From: Prolixibacteraceae bacterium
Lineage (GTDB): Bacteria > Bacteroidota > Bacteroidia > Bacteroidales > Prolixibacteraceae
Length of the DNA stretch: 64,000 bases
Direction of reading: 5' to 3'
Assembly: GCA_003506435.1 (NCBI GenBank)
Contig: DOAQ01000020.1
Location: 69,755-133,754 of the forward strand
Position 1 is the stretch's first letter, and the number at the start of each line of letters is the position of its first letter. The position numbers were made by a program, and so were the translations under genes. Shown piece after piece: positions 27,689 to 36,059 of the stretch. Below the pieces are notes generated by a model that had not been told where the DNA came from, did not search any database, and was given only the letters and a program-made list of their open reading frames with translations.

Positions 27689-29941
27689 ATGAAGACAACC
27701 ATTTTGTTTTTAGCCGGACTTTTTATTTTAAATTTTCTCCCATCCTGTGTTTCTTCTGTGGAAAAAGAAGAACCATCTGAAAAAAAGATTCAGGAACTGA
27801 TTTCAAAAATGACACTGGACGAAAAGTTGGGACAAATGTCGCAATTTGATCCTTTTCAGTTCGGTAATGAAGAAAATATGAAGCAAGCAGTCCGGGATGG
27901 AAAAGTTGGTTCAATCCTGAATTTAGTTGGAGCGAAAAAAACAAATGAAATTCAGAAGATCGCCGTTGAAGAAAGTCGTCTCGGTATTCCGGTGATTATT
28001 GGGCGGGATGTGATTCACGGTTACCGTACCATTATGCCCATTCCGCTTGGGATGGCCGCAAGCTGGAATTCCGAACTGACAAAAAAAGCAATGGCTGTTG
28101 CTGCCGAAGAAGCAGCATCGGAAGGTATTCACTGGACTTTCGCACCAATGATCGACATCTCGCGCGATCCGCGTTGGGGACGCATTGCCGAAAGTTGCGG
28201 CGAAGATACCTACCTGACTTCAGTAATGGCAGAAGCAATGGTAAAAGGTTTTCAGGGCGACGACCTGAGCAATCCGAAAACCATTGCCGCCTGTGCCAAA
28301 CATTATGTGGGTTACGGAGCCGCAGAAGGCGGACGCGATTACAACACCACCAATATTCCCGAAGTACTCTTACGCAACGATTATTTGCCTCCTTTCAAAG
28401 CGGCAAAAGATGCCGGAGTTGCAACATTTATGTCGGCATTTAACGATCTGAACGGGGTTCCGACAAGTGGAAACGAATTTACCCTGAAACAAATTTTACG
28501 CAACGAATGGGGATTCAACGGAATGGTGGTCAGCGACTGGTCATCGATTACCGAAATGATCCAGCACGGATATGCAGCCGATAAAAAAGAAGCTGCATTA
28601 AAAGCCCTGAAAGCCGGGGTCGATATGGAAATGGCCAGCAATAGCTACGTTGAAAATGTTCAGGTTCTGCTCGACGAAGGCAAAATCGATAGGACAACAA
28701 TTGACCGTTATGTGGCCAATATTTTACGTATAAAGTTCGAATTGGGCTTATTCGATCATCCGTTTACTCCTGAAGATGCAGCCGAAAAAACGATCCTTTC
28801 AGAAAAGAACATGGCTGTTGCAAAAGAAGCGGCAAGCGAAAGTTTTGTGCTGCTTCAGAATAAAAATGAAATTTTGCCTCTTTCAAAAGATATTTCTTCC
28901 GTGGCTGTGATTGGTCCGTTGGCCGATGCACCGCACGACCAGATGGGAACCTGGGTTTTCGATGGCAAAAAGGAAAACTCGGTGACCCCGCTTACAGCCC
29001 TGAAACAAAAACTGGGACCGGAAAAAGTTCATTTTGCCAAAGGACTTGAAATCAGCCGGACAAAATCGACAGAAGGCTTCAGCGAAGCAATAAAAGCCGC
29101 CCAAAAATCAGATGCTGTGTTGTTATTTTTGGGAGAAGAAGCAATCCTCTCCGGAGAAGCGCATTGTTTGGCAAATCTGAACCTGCAAGGTGCCCAGAAT
29201 GAATTGCTGGACGTAATTGCTGCCACCGGCAAACCGGTTGTTCTGGTTGTCATGGCCGGACGTCAGTTGACCATCGGCAGCGCACTGGAAAAAGCCCATG
29301 CCGTTTTGTATGCCTGGGCGCCGGGAACCATGGGCGGCCCTGCCATCGCTGATATGTTGTTTGGCGATACTGCACCCTCTGGAAAATTGCCGGTCACTTT
29401 CCTGAAAACAGTCGGACAGATACCTCTTTACTACAATCATACAAATACGGGACGCCCGGCAACTTATGGGCAATGGACGGATATAAACAAGATTCCGGCA
29501 GAAGCCGTTCAGCATTCTCTTGGAAATACTTCGCATTATCTCGATGCGGGCTTTGAGCCTCTTTTCCCGTTCGGCTTCGGATTGACCTACACAACATTTA
29601 ACTACTCAGAGCTTCAGTTATCTTCAAAAACAATGGGCATTGACGGATCGATAATGGTTTCCGTTACGCTTCAAAATACCGGAAGACGCGAAGCATCGGA
29701 AGTTGTACAATTGTACATCCGCGACCGCGCGGGTAGCGTGACACGTCCGGTGAAACAACTGAAAGGGTTCAAAAAAGTCAGCCTGAAACCGGGTGAAAAA
29801 CAGAAAATAGACATTCCACTGAACGCAAAAGACCTGTCCTTCTACAACGGGACAGCTTACGTTGTGGAACCCGGTGATTTTGATGTGTGGATGGGAACCA
29901 GTTCCGCAAGTGGGCTTCACGGTGAATTTTCAATTAATTAA
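27689..29941 (+). CDS. GH3 family beta-glucosidase, lipoprotein
   Basis: A 750-residue BglX-like enzyme with lipobox LPSC (Cys20). It has the (beta/alpha)8 domain (IDISRDPRWGRIAESCGEDT), the predicted nucleophile Asp283 in MVVSDWSS, the alpha/beta sandwich domain (GKPVVLVVMAGRQLTIG) and a C-terminal fibronectin-III-like domain (VVQLYIRDRAGSVTRPVKQL). It would cleave imported beta-glucan oligosaccharides to glucose, in the periplasm or at the membrane. The hairpin just upstream may lower its expression relative to the SusCD genes. It precedes the GH5 gene by 55 bases. Confidence 0.93.
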   Translation: MKTTILFLAGLFILNFLPSCVSSVEKEEPSEKKIQELISKMTLDEKLGQMSQFDPFQFGNEENMKQAVRDGKVGSILNLVGAKKTNEIQKIAVEESRLGIPVIIGRDVIHGYRTIMPIPLGMAASWNSELTKKAMAVAAEEAASEGIHWTFAPMIDISRDPRWGRIAESCGEDTYLTSVMAEAMVKGFQGDDLSNPKTIAACAKHYVGYGAAEGGRDYNTTNIPEVLLRNDYLPPFKAAKDAGVATFMSAFNDLNGVPTSGNEFTLKQILRNEWGFNGMVVSDWSSITEMIQHGYAADKKEAALKALKAGVDMEMASNSYVENVQVLLDEGKIDRTTIDRYVANILRIKFELGLFDHPFTPEDAAEKTILSEKNMAVAKEAASESFVLLQNKNEILPLSKDISSVAVIGPLADAPHDQMGTWVFDGKKENSVTPLTALKQKLGPEKVHFAKGLEISRTKSTEGFSEAIKAAQKSDAVLLFLGEEAILSGEAHCLANLNLQGAQNELLDVIAATGKPVVLVVMAGRQLTIGSALEKAHAVLYAWAPGTMGGPAIADMLFGDTAPSGKLPVTFLKTVGQIPLYYNHTNTGRPATYGQWTDINKIPAEAVQHSLGNTSHYLDAGFEPLFPFGFGLTYTTFNYSELQLSSKTMGIDGSIMVSVTLQNTGRREASEVVQLYIRDRAGSVTRPVKQLKGFKKVSLKPGEKQKIDIPLNAKDLSFYNGTAYVVEPGDFDVWMGTSSASGLHGEFSIN

Positions 29942-29996
29942 CCAATATAGCTTCTGAAAAATGAACACAAGAAGCTGAAAGATACAAACCTGAAAG

Positions 29997-31970
29997 ATGA
30001 GACTTACAACTTTACTTGCAATCGTATTTTTCCTCGTCGCTGAATTCGCTTCGGCGCAATATCTTCACCGGCAGGGAAAATACATTGCCGACGGCAACAA
30101 CAACGAATTTATTATCCGCAGTATGGGACTTGGCGGCTGGATGCTTCAGGAAGGATACATGCTCGGAACCGGAGGCTTTGCCGGAACACAGCATCAGATT
30201 CGGGCATTAATGGAAGCCTCAATGGGCAAAGAGCGAACCGACGAGTTTTACGATGCATGGCTGGCTAATCACTGTACCAAAACCGATATCGATTCGCTGG
30301 CTGCCTGGGGTTTTAATGCCGTTCGCCCGGCTTTGCATTACAATTTGTTTACCCTGCCCATTGAGCAGGAACCTGTTGCCGGACAGGACACATGGCTCGA
30401 AACCGGCTTCTGGATGGTGGATGAACTGCTTGAATGGTGCGAGGCTCATCAGATGTATGTTATTCTTGACCTGCATGCAGCACCCGGAGGACAAGGTAAG
30501 AATGCCGATATTTCCGATTATGATCCCTCTAAACCGTCGCTCTGGGAAAGCAAGGAAAACCAAAGAAAAACGATTGCTTTGTGGAGAAAACTTGCAGAAC
30601 GCTATGCCAGCAAAAAATACATTGGTGGTTACGACCTGATTAACGAAACCAACTGGAACTTCACAGGAAGTCACCAGAACGGCTGCGACAGCAACAATGA
30701 AGTACTGCGTGAGATGATGATTCTAATCACTCAGGCAATCAGGGAAGTGGATAAAAACCACATTCTTTTTATTGAAGGAAACTGCTGGGCCAATAACATG
30801 AACAATCTGTTCCCGCCATGGGACGAAAATATGGCGTATAGTTTTCATAAATACTGGAACGGGACCGAAAAAAGCACGATCAACGATTTTCTTGTCTGGC
30901 GCGATCAATACAATGTTCCTTTCTGGATGGGCGAATCGGGCGAAAATTCCAACCAGTGGTTTTATGAAACTATTAAGATGCTCGAATCACAAAAAATCGG
31001 CTGGTCGTGGTGGCCACTGAAAAAAATCGGTTCGGTTGTTGGTCCTCTGAATGTGGTGAAAACACCGGAATACAGCCAACTGCTCGAAACCTGGAAAAAC
31101 GGAGGCCTGCCCGATCCGGATTTCTGCTACAACACCCTGATGAAAATTACCGAAAATCTGATGATCGAAAATTGTGAATATCATCCCGATGTGATTGATG
31201 CCATGTTTCGACAGCAAACAGAAAGCACAACTGTGCCATATAAAAAACACACTATTCCGGGAACAATCCATGCCTCTGATTTTGACATGGGACGGCACGA
31301 TATTGCCTATCATGACATGGATTACATGAACAACGGTAGCGGTAATTCCCAGTGGAACAACGGCTGGACCTATCGCAACGACGGGACCGACATAGAAGAC
31401 TGCAAAGATACCTCCTCATTGAGTAGCGGGCACAACGTGGCCTGGGTCAACGATGGCGAATGGATGCTTTACACCGTGAATGTAACGGAACCCGGCGCTT
31501 ACCGGGTTACTTTCCGGATTGCAGACAGTTCCGGAGCCGGTCGTTTCCATCTGGAAGTGAACGGAAAAAATATTACAGGCGAAGTAACTTCGAAAGCAAC
31601 TACCGGCAATCAGGATTGGACCGATGTAACCGTTGAAAATGTCATTCTGGAAAAGGGAGTTCAAAAAATTAAGTTGTTTGCCGACAAAGGCGGTTTCAAC
31701 ATCAACTATTTCCGTTTTTCAGAGCCCGGTTCCATCGGATCGCTGCCCATGAAAGTACTGAATGGCTACGCATCCGAAACCGGATCATCGCTTTATCTGG
31801 CAGTCAACAAACCATTTGATAAAACAGTTGCGCCCGATGTTCAGAACTTCAGGCTGAAAGTGAACAGTTTCATCGAAACGATTTCAGGAATAAGTTACGA
31901 TGCACAAGATAAATCCAAACTTATACTGAGTTTAAAAAAAAAGTTAAACGGGGCGATGAGGTCTTGCTGA
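29997..31970 (+). CDS. GH5 glucanase with CBM6, N-terminal part of a frameshifted gene
   Basis: The signal peptide (EFASAQ) precedes a GH5 barrel at about residues 25-370, with acid/base Glu217 in LINETNW and nucleophile Glu313 in WMGESGENS. A CBM6-like sandwich covers about 420-580 (GEWMLYTVNVTEPGAYRVTFRI). The frame ends at 31970 with the unrelated tail LNGAMRSC, just after nine A residues at 31934-31942. Reading -1 from the A-run continues without a break into the frame ending at 32737 (VKRGDEVLLTYSPGKLQSED). The intact product would therefore be about 910 residues with a second CBM6 and a type IX sorting domain. The A-run in frame is A AAA AAG, the classic -1 slip site. It may be programmed slippage, a real mutation or an indel in the assembly. 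Confidence 0.88.
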   Translation: MRLTTLLAIVFFLVAEFASAQYLHRQGKYIADGNNNEFIIRSMGLGGWMLQEGYMLGTGGFAGTQHQIRALMEASMGKERTDEFYDAWLANHCTKTDIDSLAAWGFNAVRPALHYNLFTLPIEQEPVAGQDTWLETGFWMVDELLEWCEAHQMYVILDLHAAPGGQGKNADISDYDPSKPSLWESKENQRKTIALWRKLAERYASKKYIGGYDLINETNWNFTGSHQNGCDSNNEVLREMMILITQAIREVDKNHILFIEGNCWANNMNNLFPPWDENMAYSFHKYWNGTEKSTINDFLVWRDQYNVPFWMGESGENSNQWFYETIKMLESQKIGWSWWPLKKIGSVVGPLNVVKTPEYSQLLETWKNGGLPDPDFCYNTLMKITENLMIENCEYHPDVIDAMFRQQTESTTVPYKKHTIPGTIHASDFDMGRHDIAYHDMDYMNNGSGNSQWNNGWTYRNDGTDIEDCKDTSSLSSGHNVAWVNDGEWMLYTVNVTEPGAYRVTFRIADSSGAGRFHLEVNGKNITGEVTSKATTGNQDWTDVTVENVILEKGVQKIKLFADKGGFNINYFRFSEPGSIGSLPMKVLNGYASETGSSLYLAVNKPFDKTVAPDVQNFRLKVNSFIETISGISYDAQDKSKLILSLKKKLNGAMRSC

Positions 31971-32737
31971 CGTATTCGCCCGGCAAGTTACAATCGGAAG
32001 ACAAGGTTTTGCTGGACGCTTTTTCAAATCTGAAAATCAGTACTGAAAATATTACAACGCACGCAATTCCGGGGAAGATAGAAGCTGAAGAGTTCATATA
32101 TAATTATGGTTGGGTTCGTGAAGATTGCTCCGATGAAGGCGCCGGATATGATATGGGTTATACCGATGAAGGCGACTTCCTGGATTTCCGGGTTGATGTT
32201 ACGAATGGGGGACGGTACAAAATATTGTACCGGGTAGCATCCGGAAATTCAGAAGGAGGAAAAATTGATCTGGAAATGGTTCCGGAGAATGGAGAAATAA
32301 GCCTTTTACATACATTTTCAGTACCGCCAACCAGCGGCTGGCAAAACTGGACAACACTGAACCGCGAAGCGTATTTACCCAAAGGACAATATACGATTCG
32401 CCTGTTGGTAAACAAACGCGAGTTCAACATCAACTGGATGGAATTTGATTTACTGGAAGTTACAGGTACCGATGAAATTTCTGTTTCCGACGATTTTTTC
32501 CGCATCTACCCGAATCCGGCAAAAAGCAAGTTGAATATCGATTTCCGAAAAAACAGCGAAGAGAGATATTTTTTAAAAATTATGAATGTACACGGAGCAA
32601 TAGTTAAAGAGGAAAATTTAAAGATTACCAACCGGGCAATCATCGATTTGAATGGATTAGCGCCGGGATACTATCTGCTTCAGGTTGCAGGTGAAGAACA
32701 CATCGAATCCAAACCGTTTATCATTTCAAACAAATAA
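31943..32737 (+). CDS. C-terminal part of the frameshifted GH5 gene: second CBM6 and type IX sorting domain
   Basis: This frame has no credible start of its own; the earliest candidate, TTG 31964, falls in the middle of a conserved GDEVLLTYSPG strand. It encodes the end of a beta-sandwich linker, a CBM6-like module (IPGKIEAEEF, YDMGYTDEGDFLDFRVDV, INWMEFDLLE) and a type A C-terminal sorting domain (FRIYPNPAKSKLNIDF to the end), which directs export through the type IX system. It is best read as the continuation of 29997-31970 in the -1 frame. Without frameshifting, the upstream GH5 enzyme would lack its secretion tag. A GH16 gene follows 17 bases later. Confidence 0.8.
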   Translation, partial: VKRGDEVLLTYSPGKLQSEDKVLLDAFSNLKISTENITTHAIPGKIEAEEFIYNYGWVREDCSDEGAGYDMGYTDEGDFLDFRVDVTNGGRYKILYRVASGNSEGGKIDLEMVPENGEISLLHTFSVPPTSGWQNWTTLNREAYLPKGQYTIRLLVNKREFNINWMEFDLLEVTGTDEISVSDDFFRIYPNPAKSKLNIDFRKNSEERYFLKIMNVHGAIVKEENLKITNRAIIDLNGLAPGYYLLQVAGEEHIESKPFIISNK

Positions 32738-32754
32738 ACCAAAATCCAGGGAAT

Positions 32755-33579
32755 ATGAAACCAAACCTATCAAACTTTATTTTCACGGTTGCCCTTTTTT
32801 CGGCGGCAGCATGTGGGGTCAGAAACAGTGAGAAAGCTGGAAATAAAGAAGTTTATCAGTTGGTATGGGCTGATGAATTTGATTATGCCGGATTACCCGA
32901 TTCCGGCAAATGGTCATACGATACCGAAGGAAATTCCTCGGGATGGGGAAATAACGAAGCCCAGTTTTATACCAAAGAACGGCTCGAAAATGCCGAAGTA
33001 AAAGACGGGATGCTTCATATAACTGCCCGAAAGGAAGTATATGAAAACAAGGAATACACATCGGCACGGCTGATCACTAAAGGAAAAGGAGACTGGCTGT
33101 ACGGAAAGTTTGAAGTGAAAGCCAGATTGCCGGAAGGACGTGGTTTATGGCCGGCCATCTGGATGCTTCCAACCGACTGGGAATACGGTAACTGGCCGGC
33201 CAGCGGCGAAATCGACATTATGGAAAATGTAGGCTATATGCCCGATACCATCCTGGCAACGGCACATACAAAAAGTTACAATCATGTCATTGGCACACAA
33301 AAGTCCGATACCATTTACGTTCCAACTTGTTACGACCAGTTTCATGTTTATAAACTGGAGTGGGAACCCGGCGAATATAAAGTTTTTGTGGATGATGTTC
33401 ATTTCTTTACCTTTAAGAACGAAGGAACCGGGTTCAACGAATGGCCGTTCGACAAACGTTTCCATTTATTGCTGAACGTAGCTGTGGGCGGAAACTGGGG
33501 CGGACAAAAAGGAATTGATGAAGCCATCTTCCCGCGGTCGATGATTGTTGATTATGTGAGAGTTTATCAGAAAAAATAA
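32755..33579 (+). CDS. GH16 endo-beta-1,3-glucanase (laminarinase type), lipoprotein
   Basis: A 274-residue single-domain GH16 enzyme with lipoprotein leader (SAAAC, Cys20). The catalytic motif is ExDxxE with Glu152, Asp154 and Glu157 (GEIDIMENVG). Flanking LVWADEFDY, PAIWMLPTDWEYGNWP, WPFDKRFHLLLNVAVGGNWGG are characteristic of bacterial laminarinases. It would cut beta-1,3- or mixed-linked glucan at the cell surface or in the periplasm. It is followed after 5 bases by a related GH16 gene; the two catalytic domains are close paralogues with different anchoring. Confidence 0.93.
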   Translation: MKPNLSNFIFTVALFSAAACGVRNSEKAGNKEVYQLVWADEFDYAGLPDSGKWSYDTEGNSSGWGNNEAQFYTKERLENAEVKDGMLHITARKEVYENKEYTSARLITKGKGDWLYGKFEVKARLPEGRGLWPAIWMLPTDWEYGNWPASGEIDIMENVGYMPDTILATAHTKSYNHVIGTQKSDTIYVPTCYDQFHVYKLEWEPGEYKVFVDDVHFFTFKNEGTGFNEWPFDKRFHLLLNVAVGGNWGGQKGIDEAIFPRSMIVDYVRVYQKK

Positions 33580-33584
33580 TTGAA

Positions 33585-35372
33585 ATGTTGCTTGCCCGAA
33601 GTTTGTTTTTTGTCGCTGTTATCTTTTCCCTTTCCGCATTCAATCGGTTGAATGCCCAGGAAAACAACTGTTCGTATCTGATCTGGGCGGATGAATTTGA
33701 TACCGGTAATGCGCCTTCTTCTGCAAAATGGGATTACGATACCGGTGGCGGCGGTTGGGGCAACAACGAGTTGCAAACCTACACCAACACCCGCACAAAC
33801 TCGTGGGTCGAAAACGGGAGATTGTACATCAAAGCTTTAAAAACTGCCGGGAACTGGACGTCGGCACGAATGGTCACCCGGCAAAAAGGCGACTGGCTGT
33901 ATGGCCGCATTGAAGTGAAAGCCAAACTTCCTTCGGGAAAAGGCACCTGGCCTGCCATCTGGATGCTGCCAACCGACTGGGAATACGGAAGCTGGCCTAA
34001 AAGCGGCGAAATCGACATCATGGAACATGTGGGATACGATCCCGGAAAAATTCATGGTACAGCGCATACCGAAGCATACAATCACAGCGTAGGAACGCAA
34101 AAAGGCAACAATATTACGGTTTCCGATGCCTTGTCCGTATTTCATGTTTACGCAATTGAATGGAATGCTGAACAGATTAAATGGTATGTCGACGACCAAC
34201 TGTATTTTACTTTCAATAACGAATACAAAACCTACAAGGAATGGCCGTTTGACAAACGTTTTCATCTGTTGCTGAATATTGCTGTCGGGGGCAACTGGGG
34301 CGGCGCACAAGGCATCGATCCCAACCTCACGGAAGCAACCATGGAGATTGAATATGTGCGGGTCTATCAGAATAAACTTGCAAAACCTGTTATCGAAGGA
34401 AAAAATGTAGCCAAACCGGGCAGTGAGCTTGTTTTTTCGACCAAAGCCATCAATAATGTCGTGTATGAATGGACTTTCCCGGAAGGAGTCGAAGTTATTT
34501 CGGGACAGAATACGCCGCAAATAAAAGTAAAATGGGGCACGGTTGGCGGAAATGTAAAAGTCCGGATTCGTTCGGCCTGCGAAACAATCGATTCGGAAGA
34601 ATTCCCGGTTGGTTTGATCACAACGCCAACAGGCAGCAAATTTTATATTCCTTTTTTCAGCAATCAGGGAGCGGTTTTATGGACTTCCCAGCCAGGGAGC
34701 GGCAACCAGATCAGTCTTTCGGGCAGCGCCAGCCTGCTGGTTAATTATTCCATCAGCGAACCGGCAAACAACCCGGCTATTGTTTACGAATTCGACGGAT
34801 TGATGGATTTGTCGGGATATCGCGAAATGGCCCTGCAAATCAAGGCCAATCCTGCCGATGTGCCCTCCGTCGTCCGGATTGACATGGAAGATGCCAACGG
34901 GAATGTGAACCTGAACGACTTGTTTAAAATCACATCATTCGGCAATGCGGGACAGTTTCAGTTGTATTCGTACGAATTTGGTAAAAATCCCGACGGTGTT
35001 TACCGGTTGGGCGAGATCAAAAAAATAAAAATCTACATCAATTACGGGATATTCGGGAAAAAAGGAAACAGCAGCATCGAACTGAAAGATTTGTACTTGG
35101 CAACGCCCGGAACCACTTCAGCAAAAAGCAATTTACAAAAGCCCGAATTTCAGGTTTACCCGAACCCGTTCACCGATGAAATCCGGTTTTCAGGAAACAG
35201 CCTGCCGGAAGAAGTAACTGTCTTCAATTCATTGGGTCAGAAAATATTTCAGGAGAAAATGAACGGCTCATCGCGTTTGAATTTGAGTCCGTCTCTGCCC
35301 GGAGGCGTTTATTTTATTCAACTTTCCGGTGAAAACGGAACTTTTTTCGTTCACCGTTTAATCAAACGTTAA
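33585..35372 (+). CDS. GH16 endo-beta-1,3-glucanase with C-terminal domains and type IX sorting signal
   Basis: A 595-residue protein with a signal peptide (FNRLNAQ), a GH16 domain at about 26-265 (Glu142, Asp144, Glu147 in GEIDIMEHVG), a PKD-like domain at about 270-350 (VYEWTFPEGVEV), a galactose-binding-like region at about 350-510, and a type A sorting domain (FQVYPNPFTDEIRFSG to the end). The tail predicts export by the type IX system to the surface or medium. Together with the lipoprotein paralogue it gives a secreted and an anchored laminarinase. It is the last gene of the beta-glucan locus; no clear terminator follows. Confidence 0.92.
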   Translation: MLLARSLFFVAVIFSLSAFNRLNAQENNCSYLIWADEFDTGNAPSSAKWDYDTGGGGWGNNELQTYTNTRTNSWVENGRLYIKALKTAGNWTSARMVTRQKGDWLYGRIEVKAKLPSGKGTWPAIWMLPTDWEYGSWPKSGEIDIMEHVGYDPGKIHGTAHTEAYNHSVGTQKGNNITVSDALSVFHVYAIEWNAEQIKWYVDDQLYFTFNNEYKTYKEWPFDKRFHLLLNIAVGGNWGGAQGIDPNLTEATMEIEYVRVYQNKLAKPVIEGKNVAKPGSELVFSTKAINNVVYEWTFPEGVEVISGQNTPQIKVKWGTVGGNVKVRIRSACETIDSEEFPVGLITTPTGSKFYIPFFSNQGAVLWTSQPGSGNQISLSGSASLLVNYSISEPANNPAIVYEFDGLMDLSGYREMALQIKANPADVPSVVRIDMEDANGNVNLNDLFKITSFGNAGQFQLYSYEFGKNPDGVYRLGEIKKIKIYINYGIFGKKGNSSIELKDLYLATPGTTSAKSNLQKPEFQVYPNPFTDEIRFSGNSLPEEVTVFNSLGQKIFQEKMNGSSRLNLSPSLPGGVYFIQLSGENGTFFVHRLIKR

Positions 35373-35406
35373 CACAGAATTCAGTGGGGGTGTCCGTGCT
35401 TTTCCC

Positions 35407-35414
35407 TATTTTTG
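35407..35414 (+). promoter_or_regulatory. Promoter -7 element (TATTTTTG) for the HAD gene
   Basis: A perfect TAnnTTTG match 15 bases before the start codon at 35430. No good -33 box was seen. Confidence 0.5.
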
Positions 35415-35429
35415 GCCAAAATTTAAAGC

Positions 35430-36059
35430 ATGGTCAAATTAGACGGAATACAGAATATTATTTTCGATCTGGGCGGTGTTTTGCTGAACCTGGCGCCTCA
35501 CCGAACAATGGAAGAATTCAGAAAATTGGGACATACCAGTCTGGTTGAAGAAAATCCCTGGAATTTCAAGCACGAAATTTTTTACAAGTTCGAACGGGGA
35601 TTGATTTCCATCGATGAATTTCATTCCGGGGTGAAAGGAATACTTGGAAACGGGCTTACCAACGAACAAATCGATTATGCATGGACAGCCATGTTGCTCG
35701 ACATTCCCCGTGTCCGTGCTGAAATTGTCATGAACCTGAAAAAACAATTCCGGACGTTTCTGTTCAGCAATACCAATGCTATTCATGTCGAAAAAATTCA
35801 GTCCGATTTTCAAAATCAACACGGTTTTGAATTTCCTTCACTGTTTGAAAAAGACTTTTATTCCAATGAAATACATGTCCGTAAGCCGGATATTGAATCA
35901 TTTATGAAAGTGATTGAACTTTCGGGGGTGAAACCCGAAGAAACTCTGTTTGTCGACGATTTCGAAGAAAATATAATCGCGGCACAAAAAACCGGATTGC
36001 AAACCCTGTGGCTGCAACCGGGGATGGTTGTCGAAGAAATATTCAGCGATTTTCGTTAG
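35430..36059 (+). CDS. HAD-superfamily phosphatase (subfamily IA, YihX-like)
   Basis: A 209-residue cytosolic HAD hydrolase. Motif I is FDLGGVLLNL with the nucleophilic Asp but Gly in place of the second Asp, as in the YihX/epoxide-hydrolase-like branch. Motif II is FLFSNTN, motif III the Lys in VRKPD, and motif IV VDDFEEN. Likely substrates are small phosphorylated metabolites such as sugar phosphates or FMN; which one cannot be said. Its stop overlaps the convergent ispG stop by 4 bases. Confidence 0.88.
   Translation: MVKLDGIQNIIFDLGGVLLNLAPHRTMEEFRKLGHTSLVEENPWNFKHEIFYKFERGLISIDEFHSGVKGILGNGLTNEQIDYAWTAMLLDIPRVRAEIVMNLKKQFRTFLFSNTNAIHVEKIQSDFQNQHGFEFPSLFEKDFYSNEIHVRKPDIESFMKVIELSGVKPEETLFVDDFEENIIAAQKTGLQTLWLQPGMVVEEIFSDFR

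Noticed and set aside
31964..32737. Independent gene starting at TTG 31964
   Set aside because: The TTG lies inside a conserved strand of the preceding domain; the frame is the continuation of the GH5 gene, not a new gene.
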